From assembly GCA_963710175.1 (NCBI GenBank), contig CAVPZC010000001.1, positions 248,001-312,000 of the forward strand: DNA of 64,000 nucleotides, in the 5' to 3' direction. The first letter of the stretch is position 1. Each line of letters begins with the position of its first letter. The position numbers were made by a program, and so were the translations under genes. Under the pieces are notes generated by a model. It was given only the letters and a program-made list of their open reading frames with translations, made no database searches and was not told where the DNA came from. Source of the DNA: Phormidesmis sp963710175 (GTDB lineage Bacteria; Cyanobacteriota; Cyanobacteriia; Phormidesmidales; Phormidesmidaceae). Below are positions 52,794 to 62,863 of the stretch, piece after piece.

Positions 52794-54328
52794 CCAGCAA
52801 TTCCAAATTCCAACTAACGGACATTCGCCATAGATATTTAGAAAAAGCATGAGACGTTTTCCAGGATATGCAGTAAGGTTCAATCAATCTGCCCTCCGTC
52901 TGTAATGACTCAGCCCATGCCCCCAGCCAGTCTCAGTTTTGAGGGTCTATCAGCGACGCTCAGGGATGCAGTTGCCCAGATGGATGACCCGCGCCAACCG
53001 AGTAACGCAACTAGCTACAGTCTCAGGGATGTGGTTGTGGGAGCCTTTTCATGCTTTTTCATGCAGAGCGCATCGTTCTTAGAGTTTCAGCGCCAGCTCA
53101 ATAGTCGCAGCGGTCAAGATAATGCTCAGAGTCTGTTCGGGCTAACGCAGATACCGAGCGTCGTGCAGATCCGCAATATCCTTGACCAGCTAGCAGCAGC
53201 GGGGCTTTTTCCGGCGTTTATCAGCTTCTACCGGACGCTTCAGGCACAGGGCTACTTGCAAAGATTTGAGCGGCTAGGCGGCAACCTGCTGGTGGCGCTA
53301 GACGGCACAGAATACTACAGTTCTCAGCAGGTGAGCTGTCCGTGCTGCTCGACGCGCACGTCTAAAAGCGGGCAGGTGACCTATTCGCACAAAGCGCTGT
53401 TGCCAGTGATTGTCGCGCCGAGTGAACCAGCTGTGATTTCACTGCCGCCTATGTTTGTCACCCCTCAAGATGGCCATACCAAGCAGGACTGCGAACAAGC
53501 TGCCGCGAAACGGTGGATCGGCTCAGCGCCAGCCATATTCGAGCAGCAGGCGGTGACCTTGCTTGGCGATGACCTGTTCAGTCGTCAGCCGATGTGCGCA
53601 GCGGCTTTGGCTGCACGCTTCAACTTTATCTTCGTCTGCCTGCCAGAGTCACATCCGGCCCTCTATGACTGGATTGGCTTCAAGGCTGCCAATGGCAATG
53701 TCAAGACGGTGACACAAGTGCAGCGCCACGGTCGCCGCGATGAGCTGTGGCAAGTGCGCTATCTCAACGATGTGGCACTGCGCTCAGAAGCCCCTGCCCT
53801 GTCGGTCAACTGGTGTGAGCTGACGGTGTCGCGGCCCGCAGACGGCAAGGTGCTCCATCTCAATAGCTGGGTTACCAACCACCCTATTGATGACTCGCAA
53901 GCCTTTGAGATTGCCGCTGCTGGTCGCAGCCGCTGGAAGACTGAAAACGAAAACCACAATGTGCTCAAGACTCAGGGCTACCACCTCGAACACAACTTTG
54001 GCCATGGCAAACAGCATCTGTCTGCCTTTTTACTGACCCTGAACCTATTGGCATTCTTGTTTCATACAATCTTGCATCTGGCCGACGAGCGCTATCAACA
54101 GATTCGTCAGCAGCGCGGCACTCGCCAAGGCTTCTTTCAAGATATCCTGGCACTCACCAAGTACTTATGGTTCGAGAGCTGGACAGCGCTGATTGACTTC
54201 ATGCTTGATGAGAAGAAAAAGTCTGCTAAGCAGATGAGAAACACCTCTTGACGGCTTTCCTCGTCGATGGCTAGTCAGCCCTTCAGCGCTGATTGGTTTG
54301 TCCGTATCTTGGAATTTGGAATTGCTGG
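52794..54328 (+). mobile_element. Complete 1,535-bp insertion sequence with 20-bp perfect TIRs
   Basis: The left end CCAGCAATTCCAAATTCCAA (52794-52813) is the exact reverse complement of the right end TTGGAATTTGGAATTGCTGG (54309-54328). A 7-bp direct repeat ATGCATT flanks both ends (52787-52793, 54329-54335). It holds one full transposase gene. It sits inside the palindromic repeat, and the intact repeat copy at 43430 shows the empty site. Confidence 0.95.
52905..54251 (+). CDS. DDE transposase of the 1,535-bp IS
   Basis: 448 residues. Visible acidic catalytic candidates: GGNLLVALDGTEYYSSQ (first Asp), TLLGDDLFSRQP (second) and RSRWKTENENHNVLKTQG (Glu; a degenerate R-x3-E pattern as in IS4-like YREK). 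CPCC near residue 147 is a possible Zn site. The start ATG lies 111 bp inside the left TIR. The family assignment is open; the 7-bp target duplication and the size suggest an ISNCY-type (ISDol1-like) group, but I cannot check. The frame is intact, so the copy may be active. Confidence 0.85.
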   Translation: MTQPMPPASLSFEGLSATLRDAVAQMDDPRQPSNATSYSLRDVVVGAFSCFFMQSASFLEFQRQLNSRSGQDNAQSLFGLTQIPSVVQIRNILDQLAAAGLFPAFISFYRTLQAQGYLQRFERLGGNLLVALDGTEYYSSQQVSCPCCSTRTSKSGQVTYSHKALLPVIVAPSEPAVISLPPMFVTPQDGHTKQDCEQAAAKRWIGSAPAIFEQQAVTLLGDDLFSRQPMCAAALAARFNFIFVCLPESHPALYDWIGFKAANGNVKTVTQVQRHGRRDELWQVRYLNDVALRSEAPALSVNWCELTVSRPADGKVLHLNSWVTNHPIDDSQAFEIAAAGRSRWKTENENHNVLKTQGYHLEHNFGHGKQHLSAFLLTLNLLAFLFHTILHLADERYQQIRQQRGTRQGFFQDILALTKYLWFESWTALIDFMLDEKKKSAKQMRNTS

Positions 54329-54593
54329 ATGCATTCTTACTTTGCGAGTCGAGTTGCCTTTTGTCAGATAACAGTTTCGGCCGATAAAAGTGTCCTAAGC
54401 AACTCGACAGGAGCTATATCACTCTAAGCAGAGGATATTCGAGAATCTATCTAAAGAAATTGGTTGCTACTTGCATTTACCCTTTTAGAAGTGTCAGGTA
54501 GGCTGTGGAATTTCGTAATATGCAGTCTGATAGCGCTCGATATAAGGAGCGCTGCACTCTTTTTGTCGTCAAGCCAAGGAACATGGAAACACC

Positions 54594-55019
54594 ATGACGT
54601 TCTTTCAACGCAGCCGTCGCTGGCTCACAGCCCTAGCGCTGGTACTGCTGCTCACCGTTACTACCGGCTGTGCTACTGCTACTCGTGAAGCTCCGACAGG
54701 AACTAGCATCGGCTACGAGCAGCTACAGCGAGGTAACTCCACCGCTGGGCAAACCTATGGTGACTGGGTTATTAGCGCAGCTCAAGGGCTGATATCCGAC
54801 GCCTACGTGCGCGACAACGACAAACTTGGCGTTGTTATCAGTGACTCAGTGCGGCCTAGCGAAGTGAAAGATCTCTCTCGATCTCTGCTTCAGGGCTTTC
54901 GCCAAAGCTTTCCCGATAAAGATTTGAAAGTGTTGGTGTACGCCCCTGATAAAGAGCTGATCTTACAGGCTAACTACGACTCGCAAACCCGGCAAATCGA
55001 GTACGAACAGCCTTCCTAA
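54594..55019 (+). CDS. Lipoprotein of unknown function
   Basis: 141 residues. The N-terminus MTFFQRSRRWLTALALVLLL ends in the lipobox VTTGC, so it is exported and lipid-anchored. The mature part has YGDWVISAAQGLISDAYVRD and FRQSFPDKDLKVLVYAPDKELIL, an alpha/beta pattern not tied to a known family. It starts about 175 bp after the repeat/IS remnant. A separate gene follows 111 bp downstream. Confidence 0.75.
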   Translation: MTFFQRSRRWLTALALVLLLTVTTGCATATREAPTGTSIGYEQLQRGNSTAGQTYGDWVISAAQGLISDAYVRDNDKLGVVISDSVRPSEVKDLSRSLLQGFRQSFPDKDLKVLVYAPDKELILQANYDSQTRQIEYEQPS

Positions 55020-55130
55020 GGATCTAGCCAGGCTGGTGCCAGGTGATCTGGTATCAGCCTTTTAGAAAGTCTGTGGTTCAGCCTGGCACCATACCTTAAC
55101 TAAACACTCATCAATTTGGAGTTTGCTCTC

Positions 55131-55643
55131 ATGTCTACAAGTGATAAATACAAACGCGAGATTATGAAAGATCTAGCGGGTGGTAACAAGGAAGTTCTCA
55201 ATGATAATGACGCCCTCGGCGAAAAGTATCAGAGCTTCGATGACTTTGCTGATCGCTCTTCTCGCGACGAGCGCCACGGTCTACTCAGGCGGTCTTTCCA
55301 CCCGGAACGGGTTCCAGCAAGTCAGATGGATCCTGAACTGAAGCAGGCGATCGCAAAGATTAAGCCAAATGAGCGCGATGATGTGGCTCGTGACTTCTTT
55401 AAGCATCTCAAAGAGCGAGGGTTGAGTGATCGCGACCTAGAAAAGCAGTTGGGCCTGTCGACTCATAATGCCAAGAAAATGAATTCAGACGACGTAGGTA
55501 AGCTAGCGTCTTTTGCCTATACTGCTCACCCTGATGTCTTTCAAGATGTGCTTGCCGATCAGCCAGCTATCTTAAAGTTTTTGAGCAATCCGCTGGTGGG
55601 TGCAGCGCTTGGTGCGATCGCGGCCAAGTGGCTTCGTCGATAG
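55131..55643 (+). CDS. Soluble protein of unknown function with C-terminal hydrophobic helix
   Basis: 170 residues from the ATG at 55131; the upstream ATG at 55116 is less likely as it adds only MEFAL. The body is polar and helical (KPNERDDVARDFFKHLKERG, LSDRDLEKQLGLSTHNAKKM). The end, FLSNPLVGAALGAIAAKWLRR, looks like one membrane-binding helix with a basic tail. Similar proteins occur in other cyanobacteria from memory; function unknown. Followed by a terminator. Confidence 0.6.
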   Translation: MSTSDKYKREIMKDLAGGNKEVLNDNDALGEKYQSFDDFADRSSRDERHGLLRRSFHPERVPASQMDPELKQAIAKIKPNERDDVARDFFKHLKERGLSDRDLEKQLGLSTHNAKKMNSDDVGKLASFAYTAHPDVFQDVLADQPAILKFLSNPLVGAALGAIAAKWLRR

Positions 55644-55711
55644 GCGACTAGCTGACACATAGAGAGGCCAGTCCCTATCTTGAGACAGGCCAGTTTGAGA
55701 CTAGTTTGAAG

Positions 55712-55732
55712 GGTGCCTACGGGCACCTTTTT
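55712..55732 (+). terminator. Intrinsic terminator
   Basis: GGTGCC (55712-55717), loop TACG, GGCACC (55722-55727) and TTTTT. It lies 69 bp after the preceding gene. Confidence 0.8.
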
Positions 55733-55789
55733 GGGTCGGGGCTGAGGGTAAACTGAACTTACGTCCTGGTTTACTCGTCTACTCAGTCC

Positions 55790-56734
55790 ATGTTTACTCC
55801 TCATCTGTTGCATCTGATCGCTATGGCTAGCTTCGCCCACAAGGCTGTAAGCCCGCTACTGTTTGCCGGTAGCCTGGCTGCTGTTGCCTACGCGGGCACG
55901 TGTTTGGCGCTCTATTGTGCTCAGGCGAAGCTGATTTTTCGCCCTTTGCCTCATCTGATGAGTACCCCAGCCGATAGCGGCTTGCCCTACGAAGACGTTT
56001 GGGTACAAGTTGAGCAGAAGGCGGGTGTAGAGGCCGTATCTTCAGAAACGGGTATGCTACACGGCTGGTGGTTGCCCCATCCGGGCAGTCGTCAAGTGCT
56101 GCTGCTTTGCCACGGTAACTACGGCAACATCAGCTATAACTTAGAGCGAATTCGCTTTTACTACAATTTGGGCTTTTCGGTATTCGCCTTTGACTACCGC
56201 GGCTACGGACAAAGCACGGGCGTCGGCCCTACAGAGCAAACGACCTATGCCGATGCCGATGCCGCGTGGCAATACCTGACGGCAGTGCGCCAGATTGCGC
56301 CGGAGCAAATCACCGTTTGCGGTCACTCTATGGGCGGGGCGATCGCCATTCACCTTGCATCTCAGCAGCCCAGCATGGCCAGTCTGATTGTTAAAAGCTC
56401 GTTTACCGCTATGAAAGACGTGGTAAACGGCAGGTCAATCTATCGCTTTTTTCCTATTGAGCAGCTACTGGCTCATCCTTTTGACTCCCTTAGTAAAGTC
56501 AGTCAGCTAAAAGTTCCCGTCCTCTATGTGCATGGCGACCAGGACCTTGATGTTCCTGCTGTAATGAGCGAGCGTCTGTATCAGGCCTCTCCTGAGCCAA
56601 AAGAAATCTGGGTGGCGAAGGGCGCTGATCACAACAACATCGCCACCCTACTTGGAAATGCATACGGCGAAACGGTCAAAGCCTTCTGTTCCAACAAGCT
56701 GATCAGCAAATTCGGTTGCCTATCTACGGGTTGA
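55790..56734 (+). CDS. Alpha/beta hydrolase with N-terminal membrane anchor
   Basis: 314 residues. An N-terminal hydrophobic segment (about 20-45, LLFAGSLAAVAYAGTCLALY) and AKLIFRPLPHLMSTPAD precede an ABHD13/BEM46-like fold: GWWLPHPGSRQVLLLCHGNYGN (oxyanion), FAFDYRGYGQSTG, nucleophile elbow CGHSMGGAIAIHL, Asp in YVHGDQDLDVPA and His in KGADHNNI. These are membrane-attached serine hydrolases of unknown substrate. An alternative ATG lies at 55823. Single gene. Confidence 0.85.
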   Translation: MFTPHLLHLIAMASFAHKAVSPLLFAGSLAAVAYAGTCLALYCAQAKLIFRPLPHLMSTPADSGLPYEDVWVQVEQKAGVEAVSSETGMLHGWWLPHPGSRQVLLLCHGNYGNISYNLERIRFYYNLGFSVFAFDYRGYGQSTGVGPTEQTTYADADAAWQYLTAVRQIAPEQITVCGHSMGGAIAIHLASQQPSMASLIVKSSFTAMKDVVNGRSIYRFFPIEQLLAHPFDSLSKVSQLKVPVLYVHGDQDLDVPAVMSERLYQASPEPKEIWVAKGADHNNIATLLGNAYGETVKAFCSNKLISKFGCLSTG

Positions 56735-56796
56735 CGAGGCCAGTATTAAAAGGGTCTTTCAAAAAATGGTTTCGCCTGCCGGTAGGTTGGAAGTGC

Positions 56797-59700
56797 CTAC
56801 TCCATCCCTTCAATCGGGGCAAAGCCTTGACGCTGAACATTCTCGGTGACGGTGCGCGGATCTAGAAATTGCAGCAGGTAGTCGGGGCCACCAGCTTTAG
56901 AGCCAACGCCTGAGAGTTTGTAGCCGCCGAAGGGCTGACGGGCGACGATCGCGCCAGTAATCGTACGGTTGATATAGAGATTGCCGACTTCAAATTCTGC
57001 GTAGGCTTGCTCAATGTGAGAGGGCGTGCGGGAGTAGAGTCCACCGGTGAGAGCGTAGTCAGTGCTATTGGCGATCACCAACCCCTCCTCAAAATCTGCC
57101 GCCTGAATCACCGACAGCACTGGCCCAAAAATCTCTTCTTGGGCAATTGTCGCCTGCGGATCGACATCGGTGAAGATCACCGGCCCCACAAAATAGCCGG
57201 GTTCTGGCGAAGGTAGTTCCAGTGCCAGGGTCGCTTCTGCTTTGCCTGTTTCGATGTATTCTCGAATTCGCTTTTGAGCAGTTGCGTCAATCACCGGGCC
57301 AACTTGAGTCCCCGGATGGGTCGCATCGCCCACGTTGAGCGATTTGGTTGCTTCCAATAAGCGGCTGACAAACGCCTCGTAAACTGGTGCCAGCACAATC
57401 ACGCGGGAGCAGGCAGAGCACTTCTGACCGCTGTAGCCAAAGGCAGAATACACCACGCCTTGCACGGCCTGATCCAGGTCAGCGCTCTCATCGATAATCA
57501 GCGCATTTTTACCGCCCATTTCTGCGACGACTCGCTTCAGGTGCTTTTGCCCTGGCTGCAAAATTGCCGCGTCCGCATAGATCTGACAGCCCACTTCCTG
57601 CGAGCCGGTAAACACAATCATGTTCACATCGGGGTGCTTGACCAAGTGATTACCCACAGTCGAGCCCTTACCGGGTAGATACTGGAAGACGCCTTCAGGA
57701 ATGCCTGCTTCTACCAAAATATCGGCTAGCTGAGCGGCAATCACAGAGGTGACCGCTGCCGGTTTTAGCATCACGCAGTTGCCGGTTACCAGCGCTGCGA
57801 CCGTCATCCCGGTCGGAATTGCCAGCGGAAAATTCCAGGGCGAAATCACTAATACAATGCCTTTGGGCCGGTAGAAGTAGCGATCGCTCTCTCCCGCCAC
57901 GTCATAGACAATCGGATCGTCTAGCCGCTCCATTTCAGCCGCGTAATAGCGACAGAAATCCGCTGCCTCCGAGACTTCTGCATCCGCCTGCTGTAAGGGT
58001 TTGCCGCCTTCTAAGACCATCCAAGCATTGAGCTGATGGCGCCTGGCTTCTAGCAGATCTGCCGCCCGGCAGACGATAGCCGCTCGCTCGCGGACTGGCG
58101 TTCGGCTCCAAGTCTTAAAGGCTGCTTTGGCCGCAGCTACCGCCTGATCTGCCTGGTCAATATCAATCTGACCAATGGTGCCGACTTCTTCGGTCGGATT
58201 GCACGGATTTACCGAAGGAATTTTGGCTTCTGTCTGGACGGATTCGCCGTTGATCAGCGGCCAGTAGGCTTTGCCGAGCTGCTGCTGGATGGATTTGAGC
58301 GCGGCGATCGCTTCTTGCCAGTGATGCAAAACCGCGTAGTCAGTATCCGCCGATGGATCAATTCGCGTGACCGGGTCAGCAGCCGAAGCAATGAGTTTGG
58401 GGGCGACTTCGGCAGTGTCTTCGTCACCTGCACCCCAAACGGGAATCGCTAGCAATTCTTCTGCCGGGCGGTCTTCCAGGCTCTGACGCAAAAATGAGCT
58501 ATTAGCCGTATTCTCCAGCAGTCGCCGAATCAGATAGGACATCCCCGGGATCAGCTTGCCGTAAGGGCAGTAGACCCGCACCCGGTAACCCTGTTTGACT
58601 AGCGCGGTCGCCAGGGTGTCGGCCATGCCGTAAAGCACCTGAAACTCAATTCGGCGCGGTGGAATTTTCAGCGTTTTGGCGATCGCCAGCGCCAGCGCCT
58701 GAGACCGGACGTTATGGCTACCAATCGCGGCGTAGAGATGCTCGTGATTTTCCAACAGCAGCTGCGTCATCCGCTCGAAGTTGGCGTCGGTAGAAGACTT
58801 TTGATTGTAAACCGGTGTTGGCCAGTAGTTTTGGCGAGCGGTGATGGTCTCTTGATCCCAATAAGCGCCTTTCACCAGGCGAATGGTGAGCGGGTTGCCG
58901 CGCTCCTTCGCCCAGTCAATCAGACCCTTTAAATCCTCATAGCTGTCTCGCAGATAGGCTTGTAGGGTGATCCCCAAATCGGTGCGATCACGAAACTCGG
59001 GCTCCATCAGCAGCTGCTTGAGCGTGTCGAGGGTGGCATTTTTGTAGCGATACTGCTCCATATCGAAGTGCACCGCCGTCCCTAATTCCTCAGCCCGGCG
59101 CAGCAGGGTGCGAATGCGATCACTCACCTTAGCCTGAGAGCCTTCTACATCCAGCGGATCAAACTGGGAGTAAAACGCCGTCAGCTTCATCGTCACCTGC
59201 ACTTTGGGCAGGCTTTGCTCACCGGCTGTGTCGATTTGGGGTACCGTTGACCAATTTTGAGCGGCTGTCGTCAGCTCAGCCATCAGGTCTAAATACCGAT
59301 CCAAATAAGCCTGGGCTTCGGTTTCGGTGACAACTGCCTCCCCCAGCAGATCGACGGTGAACGTCATGGACTGCTTGCGCAGCCGCTCAATGCTTTTCAG
59401 CGCTTGCTTGAGATTTTCTCCGGCGATGTACTTGCGGGCCAGCGTTTCGACTGCGCCTGAGAGCGTAGTGGCCGCTACCTGTGCGGGCATGGAGTCTGGG
59501 TCAGCAAAGTTGAGCAGCCCTTTGAGCGCCTGCGGCAATTCGACGCTGTCGTCACCCAAATACTCTTGCAGGTGACGGGCGATTTCAGCCTTAGTTGTCA
59601 GCGCGGGCAGGCAGTCTATTAGGCGGAACATCTGCACCCGCAGGCCGGGGTTGTCCATCGTCCAACCCAGCAGCTTGTCGTCCCAGCGCAGCTGATCGCG

Positions 59701-59829
59701 CACCTTAGAAAAGAGCGATCGCTTGCCCTGACTGTCGGCTAAAAGCTGCCGGGCGATCGCCTGGGTTTTGTCTTCGTAGTCAGAGCGAGTTGCTGCCTTA
59801 GCGTCAGTTCGAGATGCGTTGATAACCAT
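56797..59829 (-). CDS. putA: Bifunctional proline dehydrogenase / L-glutamate gamma-semialdehyde dehydrogenase
   Basis: 1,010 residues. The N-terminal FAD-dependent proline dehydrogenase (about 80-460) has MKLTAFYSQFDPLD, IRLVKGAYWDQETI and FQVLYGMADTLA. The C-terminal aldehyde dehydrogenase (about 520-1000) has VISPWNFPLAIPTGM, VAEMGGKNALI (Glu) and GYSGQKCSACSRVIV with the catalytic Cys near 804. Proline is oxidised to P5C and on to glutamate. The DNA-binding ribbon-helix-helix of some PutA regulators is absent. Its gene follows cphA by 104 bp on the same strand, fitting use of arginine-derived proline from cyanophycin. Confidence 0.93.
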   Translation of the reverse strand: MVINASRTDAKAATRSDYEDKTQAIARQLLADSQGKRSLFSKVRDQLRWDDKLLGWTMDNPGLRVQMFRLIDCLPALTTKAEIARHLQEYLGDDSVELPQALKGLLNFADPDSMPAQVAATTLSGAVETLARKYIAGENLKQALKSIERLRKQSMTFTVDLLGEAVVTETEAQAYLDRYLDLMAELTTAAQNWSTVPQIDTAGEQSLPKVQVTMKLTAFYSQFDPLDVEGSQAKVSDRIRTLLRRAEELGTAVHFDMEQYRYKNATLDTLKQLLMEPEFRDRTDLGITLQAYLRDSYEDLKGLIDWAKERGNPLTIRLVKGAYWDQETITARQNYWPTPVYNQKSSTDANFERMTQLLLENHEHLYAAIGSHNVRSQALALAIAKTLKIPPRRIEFQVLYGMADTLATALVKQGYRVRVYCPYGKLIPGMSYLIRRLLENTANSSFLRQSLEDRPAEELLAIPVWGAGDEDTAEVAPKLIASAADPVTRIDPSADTDYAVLHHWQEAIAALKSIQQQLGKAYWPLINGESVQTEAKIPSVNPCNPTEEVGTIGQIDIDQADQAVAAAKAAFKTWSRTPVRERAAIVCRAADLLEARRHQLNAWMVLEGGKPLQQADAEVSEAADFCRYYAAEMERLDDPIVYDVAGESDRYFYRPKGIVLVISPWNFPLAIPTGMTVAALVTGNCVMLKPAAVTSVIAAQLADILVEAGIPEGVFQYLPGKGSTVGNHLVKHPDVNMIVFTGSQEVGCQIYADAAILQPGQKHLKRVVAEMGGKNALIIDESADLDQAVQGVVYSAFGYSGQKCSACSRVIVLAPVYEAFVSRLLEATKSLNVGDATHPGTQVGPVIDATAQKRIREYIETGKAEATLALELPSPEPGYFVGPVIFTDVDPQATIAQEEIFGPVLSVIQAADFEEGLVIANSTDYALTGGLYSRTPSHIEQAYAEFEVGNLYINRTITGAIVARQPFGGYKLSGVGSKAGGPDYLLQFLDPRTVTENVQRQGFAPIEGME

Positions 59830-59933
59830 TGAAAAAGTGAGTCTCCTACATTGCTCAGACGCCGCTTTCCAGACGGCATTTTCTCAGACGCCGTTTCCCA
59901 AAAGCTGAGTTAAGCCGGTTTTAGCGGGTCAGC

Positions 59934-62711
59934 TTAAGAAGGGGTGGCCGCTACGCTAGACGCTGATACCTCTATATCCACGTTAGCGCTCCCCTCAGAA
60001 ATTGGGCCAGAAGCCGGGCCAGAGATTGGGTTGCTCGGTGATGAACCATTGGAATTTATCTGATAAGCGCCTTCCAAAGAATCCAGACTATCTGGAATTG
60101 GGCCTCGGGCATTGATCAGCGCGATCGCCCGGCTGACGCTGTCTGGCAAAACTACTACCAGCCCCTGATCTGGCGCATTATCCAGCGCCCAGTCAATCGC
60201 TCCCGCCTCGTCTAGATGGACAATTGGCGACGGCGCATCGGCTACTGGTGCCTGTGCAATGCCCTGCATAATTAGCTCAGCAGCTTCACCGCGAGGCCGA
60301 CCGCGCGTATCGTCGTCTTCTTTAACCACAACCTGGTCAAAAATCTCAGCGGCCAGCCTGCCCAGCGCTACAAAATCTTCGTCGCGCCGGTCGCCAGGGC
60401 CACCGACTACGCCCATCGAAGGCCCTGGCCAGTTTTTCACAAAGCTGCCAACCGCCTCATAGCCTGCCGGGTTGTGAGCGTAGTCTACCAGCGCGTGGCA
60501 GCGGCCCAGGTTAAACAAATTCATCCGCCCTGGGATCTGCTTAGCCGATGCCTTGAAGCTTCGTAAAGCTGCTCGAATATCCTCTATTTTTATCCCCTGA
60601 ACAAAGCCCACCAGACTGGCGGCTAGCGCATTGGCAATCATAAAGGAGGCAAGTCCGCCCATCGTCACCGGGATGCGCTCTGCTTTTTCAATGCGCAGCA
60701 GCCAGTCATTCTGCAAGATTGATAGGTAACCCTTTTCGTAAATGGCTGCAATACCGCCGTTTTGAACATGCGATCGCACCAGCGGATGATCGGGATTCAT
60801 CGAGAAATAGGCCACCTTACCATCCACCCGGTCGGCCATCGCCGCCACCCGCTCATCGTCTGCATTGAGCACCACATAGCCATTGGCATGAACCGCTTCT
60901 GCAACAACCGCTTTAAGCTTAGCCAGCTCGTCAACCGTGTTGATATCGCCCAGGCCAAGGTGGTCGGCAGCGACATTTAGCACAACCCCAACATCGCAAT
61001 ACCGAAAGGCCAATCCCGAACGCAGCAGCCCGCCCCGAGCGGTCTCTAAAACGGCTACCTCAACTGTCGGATCCTGCAATATCATTCGCGCACTTTGAGG
61101 TCCGGTCGTATCGCCTTTTTCTACCAGGTGATTGCCTAGATAGATGCCGTCTGTAGTGGTGAAGCCAACGGTGTCATAAACCTGACGAAAGATGTGGGCC
61201 GTCAGCCGGGTCGTCGTCGTTTTGCCATTGGTGCCTGTAATTGCCACAATCGGAATGCGAGTCGGCGCGCTCGGCGGGAACAGCATATCGAGAATTGGGC
61301 CAGCAACATTGCGGGCGACGCCTTCACTAGGTGCTACGTGCATCCGCAGGCCAGGGGCCGCATTGACTTCGACAATCACGCCGTCTACTGCCTGCAATGG
61401 CTGAGAAATGTCAGTCGTGACGACATCTATCCCCACTACGTCTAGATCGATCAATCGAGAGGCCCGCTCAGCCATCCAGATCGTATCTGGATGAATCTCA
61501 TCCGTGCGATCAATTGCAATGCCGCCAGTGCTGAGATTAGCCGTCTCTCTTAAATAACAGACCTCACCGGTTGCTAGAACGGTGTCGAGTGTGTAGCCCT
61601 GATTACTAAGTAGCTGATCGGTTCTGCGGTCTAGCTGGATCTGAGTGAGGATGTTGTCGTGGCCCTGGCCTCGCCGGGGATCGCGGTTGGTCTGCTCAAT
61701 CAGCGTTTCAATTGGGTCTTGACCATTGCCTACGACGTGGGCGGGCACCCGCTCTGCCACGGCTACTAATTTGTGGTTGACCACTAAAATACGGTGGTCT
61801 CGCCCCTTGTAGTAGTGCTCTACAATCACCCCATCTGAGACTTCTTTGGCTTTGTCATAAGCGGTCTCAGCCTCTTGCCAGGTCTGAATATCCAGGGTGA
61901 TGCCCCGCCCGTGATTGCCGTCTAGTGGCTTGATCACAATTGGGTAGCCCCCAAGCCAGTCGAGAGAATCTTCTAGCTCGCGCAGGGAGTAAACCACATT
62001 GCCTTTGGGGACAGGAATGCCCGCGCCTGCCAATATTTGCTTGGTGCTCTCTTTATCGCAGGCCAGCTCAACGCCCAAAATATTGCTGTAGGCCGTGAGC
62101 GACGCCTGAGCCCGCTTTTGATGCAGGCCATAGCCAAACTGCAACAGATTGCGTACATCTAGCTCAAACCAGGGGATATTTCGCGCTTCGGCCTCGCGCA
62201 CCAGCGCTTCTGTAGTGGGTCCCAAAGCGGCGGCTACTCGCAGCTCTCTGAGGTCTTCTAAGTCTTTTTGGAGTTCGCTGTTGGCATAGCTGCCGGTTTC
62301 GATAATGCTTTCACACAGGCGCAACGCGGCCCGAGCCGCGTAGCGTCCGGCTTCCTCATTTTCGTATTGGAAGACGACCTGATAGGTGCCGGGAGTGGCT
62401 GTTTCTCGGGTGCGGCCAAAGCCAACGTCCATGCCCGCCAGGGTTTGCAGCTCTAGGGCTATGTGCTCAATGATGTGCCCCATCATAGTGCCCTCCTGCA
62501 ACCGGCTCAAAAAGCCGCCCCGGTATCCCGGTGAGCAAAAGTGCTCAATCAAGCTGGGCATCGCCGTTACCAGGCCGTCGTAAAATCCTGGAATTGTATC
62601 CGAAGGCCGCTCAGCTAGATCCTCTAGATCCAGTCGGACGACAATTAGCTTGCTATAGCGAATACTCCAGTAGTTAGGGCCACGGAGCGTTTGGGTTTTG
62701 AGGATTTTCAT
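59934..62711 (-). CDS. cphA: Cyanophycin synthetase
   Basis: 925 residues. It builds the Asp-backbone/Arg side-chain polymer cyanophycin. The N-terminal ATP-grasp half carries MKILKTQTLRGPNYWSIR and KPLDGNHGRGITLDI; the C-terminal Mur-ligase half carries the P-loop AITGTNGKTTTTRL at about residues 488-502. Typical length is about 870-900; the excess is a Ser/Pro/Gly-rich tail of about 45 residues (PSNPISGPASGPISEG) not expected in the core. It is followed by putA and preceded by cphB on the same strand, 152 bp apart. Confidence 0.96.
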   Translation of the reverse strand: MKILKTQTLRGPNYWSIRYSKLIVVRLDLEDLAERPSDTIPGFYDGLVTAMPSLIEHFCSPGYRGGFLSRLQEGTMMGHIIEHIALELQTLAGMDVGFGRTRETATPGTYQVVFQYENEEAGRYAARAALRLCESIIETGSYANSELQKDLEDLRELRVAAALGPTTEALVREAEARNIPWFELDVRNLLQFGYGLHQKRAQASLTAYSNILGVELACDKESTKQILAGAGIPVPKGNVVYSLRELEDSLDWLGGYPIVIKPLDGNHGRGITLDIQTWQEAETAYDKAKEVSDGVIVEHYYKGRDHRILVVNHKLVAVAERVPAHVVGNGQDPIETLIEQTNRDPRRGQGHDNILTQIQLDRRTDQLLSNQGYTLDTVLATGEVCYLRETANLSTGGIAIDRTDEIHPDTIWMAERASRLIDLDVVGIDVVTTDISQPLQAVDGVIVEVNAAPGLRMHVAPSEGVARNVAGPILDMLFPPSAPTRIPIVAITGTNGKTTTTRLTAHIFRQVYDTVGFTTTDGIYLGNHLVEKGDTTGPQSARMILQDPTVEVAVLETARGGLLRSGLAFRYCDVGVVLNVAADHLGLGDINTVDELAKLKAVVAEAVHANGYVVLNADDERVAAMADRVDGKVAYFSMNPDHPLVRSHVQNGGIAAIYEKGYLSILQNDWLLRIEKAERIPVTMGGLASFMIANALAASLVGFVQGIKIEDIRAALRSFKASAKQIPGRMNLFNLGRCHALVDYAHNPAGYEAVGSFVKNWPGPSMGVVGGPGDRRDEDFVALGRLAAEIFDQVVVKEDDDTRGRPRGEAAELIMQGIAQAPVADAPSPIVHLDEAGAIDWALDNAPDQGLVVVLPDSVSRAIALINARGPIPDSLDSLEGAYQINSNGSSPSNPISGPASGPISEGSANVDIEVSASSVAATPS

Positions 62712-62863
62712 AAGTTTAGGAGGCCGTTAGCCTGTTGCCAATAACCTAGATACAACCTTTGACTGGATAGAATGACTGAATAAAACGGTTTGAGGGAACT
62801 GCTTTGCTAGCGGAGCGACCGGCAACGTCCACTGGAATATCCACTGACGCTAGAGGGTGGGTG

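Larger units (their letters stand above)
52772..54418 (-). repeat. Second copy of the 104-bp palindromic repeat, split by an IS
   Basis: TATAGCAAAGTAAGGATGCATT (left part, 52772-52793) and CTTACTTTGCGAGTCGAGTTGCC through GAGCTATA (right part, 54336-54418) are the reverse complement of the repeat at 43430-43533, separated by the IS at 52794-54328. After removing the IS and one 7-bp duplication, the two copies align over about 104 bp. Confidence 0.85.
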
